The notes under the pieces were generated by a model that saw only the letters and a program-made list of their open reading frames with translations, was not told the DNA's origin and ran no database searches. Shown here one piece after another: positions 60,464 to 64,000 of a DNA stretch of 64,000 bases (position 1 is the first letter of the stretch; each line of letters opens with the position of its first letter). This DNA comes from Nocardioides ganghwensis (GTDB lineage: Bacteria; Actinomycetota; Actinomycetes; Propionibacteriales; Nocardioidaceae): NCBI RefSeq assembly GCF_014779655.1, contig NZ_JACXYX010000021.1:1-64000 (forward strand), written 5' to 3'. The position numbers and the translations under genes were made by a program.

Positions 60464-61399
60464 ATGGAGCTGCGCCACCTGCGCTACTTCGCCGCAGTCG
60501 CCGAGACCCGGCACTTCGGCCGCGCGGCCGAGCGGTTGCACCTCGCGCAGCCCGCGCTGTCCCAGGCCGTGCGACAGCTGGAGGCCGAGCTCGGCACCCC
60601 TCTGTTCGTCCGCACGACGCGTCAGGTCAACCTCACCCCGGCCGGGGAGTTCCTGCGTGACGAGGCGGCCCGGATCCTGGCCGCGATCGACGACAGCGTC
60701 CGCGGCGTCCGCCGGATCGCCGAGGGCCGGCAGGGCCTGCTGCGGATCGCCTTCACGGGCACCGCCGCCCACACCCAGCTGCCGAGGATCGCACGGGCCG
60801 TCAAGCGTGAGCTGCCGGGCCTCGCGCTGGAGATCCACGCCGACCTGCTCACGCCCGCCCAGGTCGCCGGACTGACCGAAGGCAGCCTGGACCTCGGAGT
60901 GCTGCGGCCGCCCACGTCCGGCGACGCGCTGACGGTGCGTACGATCGCCCGCGAACCGCTCGTGCTGGCGGTGGCGGCCGACCACCGCCTGGCCAGCGAA
61001 CCGGTCGTCTCCATGGTCGACCTCCGCACAGAGGACTTCATCGTCTTCGCCGGGGCCAGCTCGGTCGTCAACGACGCCGTCCTGCGCAGCTGCCGCGAGG
61101 CGGGCTTCACCCCGACCGTCGCGCACCACGCGCCCGGCACCACGGTGATGCTGCCGCTCGTCGCGGCCGATCTCGGCGTCGCGCTCGTCCCCGCCTCGGT
61201 GCGCGCGGCTCCGCTCGCCGGTGTCGTGTTCCGCGACGTCCCCGACGCCGAGTCGCTCGACCTCGCGCTCGCCTGGCGCACCGGCGACGACGATCCCGCC
61301 CTCCTCGCGGTCCTCGAGGTGCTGGAGACCGCAGGCCTCTTCTCCCCCGCCGACACCGACGCCGGCTCCACCCCCGAGCTCGACGAGGCCGTCCGATGA
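60464..61399 (+). CDS. catR: LysR-type regulator of catechol genes
   Basis: 311 residues from ATG 60464, with GGAGGACCC upstream. The HTH is MELRHLRYFAAVAETRHFGRAA and ALSQAVRQLEAELG, and the effector domain follows (HADLLTPAQVAGLTEGSLDLGVLRPP). It overlaps catB by ATGA, so it is the leader of catR-catB-catA-catC and divergent from benA. In CatR/BenM relatives the inducer is cis,cis-muconate. Assigned from position and family. Confidence 0.9.
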   Translation: MELRHLRYFAAVAETRHFGRAAERLHLAQPALSQAVRQLEAELGTPLFVRTTRQVNLTPAGEFLRDEAARILAAIDDSVRGVRRIAEGRQGLLRIAFTGTAAHTQLPRIARAVKRELPGLALEIHADLLTPAQVAGLTEGSLDLGVLRPPTSGDALTVRTIAREPLVLAVAADHRLASEPVVSMVDLRTEDFIVFAGASSVVNDAVLRSCREAGFTPTVAHHAPGTTVMLPLVAADLGVALVPASVRAAPLAGVVFRDVPDAESLDLALAWRTGDDDPALLAVLEVLETAGLFSPADTDAGSTPELDEAVR

Positions 61400-62496
61400 A
61401 GATCACGCAGGTCGAGGCGATCCCGTTCGCCATCCCCTACCGCAAGCCCCTGAGGTTCGCCAGCGGTGAGGTCCACGTCGCCGAGCACGTGCTCGTGCGG
61501 GTCACCACCGACGACGGCGTCGTCGGCGTGGCCGAGGCGCCGCCACGTCCCTTCACCTACGGGGAGACGCAGGCCAGCATCGTCGCGGTGATCGACTCGA
61601 TCTTCGCCCCGGAGGTCGTCGGCCTCGACGTCGTCGAGCGCGAGCAGATCCATGCCCGCCTGTCGCGCACTGTCGGCAACCCCACCGCCAGGTCGGCGCT
61701 CGACATGGCGATCTGGGACGCCCTCGGTCAGTCACTCGGCTACAGCGTCACCGACCTGCTCGGCGGCTACACCGACCGGATGCGCGTCTCGCACATGCTG
61801 GGCTTCGACGAACCCGCAGCAATGGTCGCCGAGGCGGAACGGATGCATGACACCTACGGCATCACCACCTTCAAGGTGAAGGTCGGCCGCCACCCGTTCA
61901 CCCTCGACACCGCCGTCGTGCGGGCCCTGCGCGAGGGCCTGGGGGACGCCGTCGAGCTGTACGTCGACGGCAACCGCGGGTGGTCGGCGTCGGAGTCCGC
62001 GCGGGCGATGAAGGAGATGGCCGACCTCGGCCTCACCTTCGCCGAGGAGCTGTGCCCGGCTGACGACGTCCTGGGGCGGCGCTGGCTGGTGGCGCAGCTC
62101 GACGTCCCCTTCATCGCCGACGAGTCGGTCGTGACGCCCGCCGAGCTCACCCGCGAGATCCTCGGCGGCTCGGCGACTGCGGCCAGCATCAAGACCGCAC
62201 GCACCGGCTTCACGACCAGCCGTCGCGTGCACCACCTCGCCGAAGGCCTGGGCATCGAGCTCGTCATGGGCAACCAGATCGACGGGCAGCTCGGCTCCCT
62301 GTGCTCGGTCGCCTTCGGCTCCGCCTTCGAGCTGACCTCCCGCCGCGCCGGCGAGCTGTCCAACTTCCTCGACATGACCGACGACCTGCTGGCCGAACCG
62401 CTCGAGATCCACGCGGGCGAGCTGGTCGCCCGGTCGGGCCCCGGCCTCGGGGCGCTCATCGATCCCGACAAGCTCGCCCACTTCCGCCAGGACTGA
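61396..62496 (+). CDS. catB: Muconate cycloisomerase
   Basis: 366 residues, enolase superfamily. Catalytic Lys pair in TTFKVKVGRHP near residue 158, metal ligands LYVDGNRGW near 191, FAEELCPADD near 215 and FIADESVVTP near 240, and the second Lys in ASIKTARTGFTTS near 263. Converts cis,cis-muconate to muconolactone. The ATGA junction with the LysR gene shows co-transcription. Confidence 0.95.
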   Translation: MKITQVEAIPFAIPYRKPLRFASGEVHVAEHVLVRVTTDDGVVGVAEAPPRPFTYGETQASIVAVIDSIFAPEVVGLDVVEREQIHARLSRTVGNPTARSALDMAIWDALGQSLGYSVTDLLGGYTDRMRVSHMLGFDEPAAMVAEAERMHDTYGITTFKVKVGRHPFTLDTAVVRALREGLGDAVELYVDGNRGWSASESARAMKEMADLGLTFAEELCPADDVLGRRWLVAQLDVPFIADESVVTPAELTREILGGSATAASIKTARTGFTTSRRVHHLAEGLGIELVMGNQIDGQLGSLCSVAFGSAFELTSRRAGELSNFLDMTDDLLAEPLEIHAGELVARSGPGLGALIDPDKLAHFRQD

Positions 62497-62557
62497 ACAC
62501 ACCCGACCTCCCGACGACTCAGCAATCATCCACCACCCCACGCAAGGAGCAACCCCC

Positions 62558-63421
62558 ATGAGCACCACCCTCCACGAGGCCGCCACCGCGGCCGCCTCCG
62601 GCGCGAGCGCCACCGAGCGGTTCCACGCCGACAAGTCGCCGTACGACGCCGTCAAGGACGTCCCGGCCGAGCGCGTCGACGCCATGGCCCGCGAGGTCCT
62701 CGAGGCGATCCACGCCACGGTCCGCAAGCACAAGATGACCTACGACGAGTTCAACGCCCTCAAGGCCTGGATGATCGACGTGGGCCAGGACGGTGAGTGG
62801 CCGCTGTTCCTCGACGTGTGGCTGGAGCACGTCGTGGAGGAGGTCAACACCGAGCACCGCGAGGGCAACAAGGGCTCGATCGAGGGCCCCTACTACGTGC
62901 CCAACGCCCCCGAGCAGGGTGCCGAGGGCACCATCCCGATGCGCGACGACGAGGGCGGCACACCGCTGACCTGGTCCGGCAGGATCACCTCCACCGACGG
63001 CTCGGTCCTCGGGGGCGCCAAGGTCGAGCTGTGGCACGCCGACGCGGACGGCTTCTACTCCCAGTTCGCACCCGGCATCCCGGAGTGGAACCTCCGCGGC
63101 ACCTTCACGACCGGCGAGGACGGCACGTTCGCGATCCACACCGTCCAGCCTGCGCCCTACCAGATCCCGACCGACGGCTCGTGCGGCAAGCTCATCAAGG
63201 CCGCCGGGTGGCACGCCTGGCGCCCGGCGCACCTGCACGTCAAGGTCTCCGCACCCGGCCACGAGCTCCTGACCGCGCAGCTCTACTTCCCCGGCGACGA
63301 GCACAACGACGACGACATCGCCTCCGCGGTCAAGCCGGAGCTGATCCTCGACCCGCAGCACCACGACGACGGCACCGCCACCGTCACCTACGACTTCGTC
63401 CTCGACCCCGAGAAGGCCTGA
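62558..63421 (+). CDS. catA: Catechol 1,2-dioxygenase
   Basis: 287 residues. The intradiol Fe(III) ligands are visible: Tyr in IEGPYYVPNAPE near residue 111, Tyr in QPAPYQIPTDGS near 205, and the two His in WHAWRPAHLHVKVSAPG near 225-232. The N-terminal helical dimerisation domain is complete. Cleaves catechol to cis,cis-muconate. Good ribosome site AAGGAGCAACCCCC before ATG 62558. Confidence 0.96.
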   Translation: MSTTLHEAATAAASGASATERFHADKSPYDAVKDVPAERVDAMAREVLEAIHATVRKHKMTYDEFNALKAWMIDVGQDGEWPLFLDVWLEHVVEEVNTEHREGNKGSIEGPYYVPNAPEQGAEGTIPMRDDEGGTPLTWSGRITSTDGSVLGGAKVELWHADADGFYSQFAPGIPEWNLRGTFTTGEDGTFAIHTVQPAPYQIPTDGSCGKLIKAAGWHAWRPAHLHVKVSAPGHELLTAQLYFPGDEHNDDDIASAVKPELILDPQHHDDGTATVTYDFVLDPEKA

Positions 63422-63425
63422 CCAG

Positions 63426-63707
63426 ATGCTCTACCACGTTCGCATGGACGTCCGGATCCCCCACGACATGGACCCCGAGGTCAAGGCCGACCTCGTCACG
63501 CGGGAGAAGGCATTCGCGCAGGAGGTCCAGCACTCCGGTCGCTGGCCACACCTGTGGCGGGTCGTCGGTGAGTACGCCAACGTCTCGATCTTCGACGTGG
63601 AGTCCAACGACGCCCTCCACGACCTGCTGTCGGGCCTGCCGCTCTTCCCCTACATGGACATCACGGTGACACCCCTCGCCGTGCACCCCAGCGACGTCAA
63701 CGCCTGA
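63426..63707 (+). CDS. catC: Muconolactone delta-isomerase
   Basis: 93 residues, four bases after catA. MLYHVRMDVRIPHDMDPE, GRWPHLWRVVGEYANVSIFDVES and LFPYMDITVTPLAVHPS are the full CatC signature and length. Converts muconolactone to 3-oxoadipate enol-lactone, the substrate of PcaD. End of the catRBAC operon. Confidence 0.95.
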   Translation: MLYHVRMDVRIPHDMDPEVKADLVTREKAFAQEVQHSGRWPHLWRVVGEYANVSIFDVESNDALHDLLSGLPLFPYMDITVTPLAVHPSDVNA

Positions 63708-64000
63708 TCCACGGACGGGACAGGCCGACCTGACCGCCAAGACAGCTCTGGATGCGCATGCCGAGGCGCCGTTGTCCACGGCGAACGTCGCCAAGACGTC
63801 TGCCGATGCACGCGGGAACCACGCGTCGCGGTGAGGACCCTCGCCTCCGAACGAGCCCATTCAGCAGTACGGGCGCGGGGCAGCAGACCCGGCAGTAGGC
63901 ACTAAGCCGTTTGACACGACGGCAGGTAGAAGCGCAGGTAGCAGCGGCGTGCGGTGCTCGAGGTCCAGGGGAGACCGAACAAGAGCATCTCGCGTCCGTC
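63708..64000. other. Right-edge stretch, no gene recognised
   Basis: 293 bases after catC. A minus-strand frame from the window edge to TAG at 63902-63904 (32 codons, containing DGREMLLFGLPWTSST) is open and could be the tail of a gene beyond the edge, but I do not recognise it. The rest shows no coding character. Confidence 0.4.

Noticed and set aside
63902-64000. Minus-strand frame entering from the right edge
   Set aside because: Only 32 codons are visible with no recognisable domain. Listed in the edge feature but not called as a gene.

Overview
The window is high-GC (roughly 70 percent or more by eye), densely packed actinobacterial DNA. Strong G/C preference at third codon positions, GTG and TTG starts, a DUF222/13E12-type HNH gene and PaaABCDE/BenABC orthologues of actinobacterial type suggest Nocardioides or another Nocardioidaceae member. 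This is inference from style and gene content. I see no rRNA, tRNA or CRISPR array.

Layout. 0-3.4 kb is an accessory edge: the end of an IS481-type transposase abutting a decayed BrkB/YihY gene, a small lipoprotein and an endonuclease VII-like HNH protein. 3.4-8 kb holds a DUF222 HNH nuclease with a LexA-type SOS box upstream, an acidic DUF5709 protein and a SNF2 helicase. 8-18.6 kb is a phenylacetate module: paaK divergent from a TetR gene, paaABCDE-paaI, and divergent paaZ with a PaaR-like operator between paaA and paaZ. 18.6-27 kb is mixed: a GntR-acdS (ACC deaminase) pair with a perfect palindromic operator, LLM oxidoreductase, phosphotransferase, racemase, GNAT, DUF6153 and two DUF305 proteins. 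27-40.7 kb is mixed: desaturase, an H1-like lysine/alanine-rich protein, hydrolase, AraC/DinB protein, glycosyltransferase, membrane proteins, Hsp20, alcohol dehydrogenase, a GCS2-family ligase and a HAD protein. 40.9-45 kb is a sulfur-type operon (MBL/double rhodanese, MFS, ArsR-rhodanese) divergent from yceI, with a 26-bp inverted repeat between them.

45.1-63.7 kb is a benzoate catabolic block. On the minus strand, benA-benB-benCD-benK-benR convert benzoate to catechol. benC and benD form one 880-residue reading frame with an FCD (GntR-effector) domain between them. On the plus strand, catR-catB-catA-catC open the ring and pcaF-pcaD-pcaI-pcaJ (beside their own LysR gene) finish to succinyl-CoA and acetyl-CoA. 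With the two transporters this is a near-complete route from benzoate to the TCA cycle. The protocatechuate branch (pcaGHBC) is not in view, and the lower phenylacetate genes (paaF/G/H/J) are absent.

Many monocistronic or operon-leading genes have a TANNNT -10 motif 6-7 nt before the start codon, which suggests leaderless transcription is common here. The strongest candidate for something undescribed is the BenC-FCD-BenD fusion. Other leads are the LAL regulator with a Walker A lysine replaced by serine, the sulfur operon operator, the SOS box before the DUF222 gene, and a strong hairpin abutting the alcohol dehydrogenase start.
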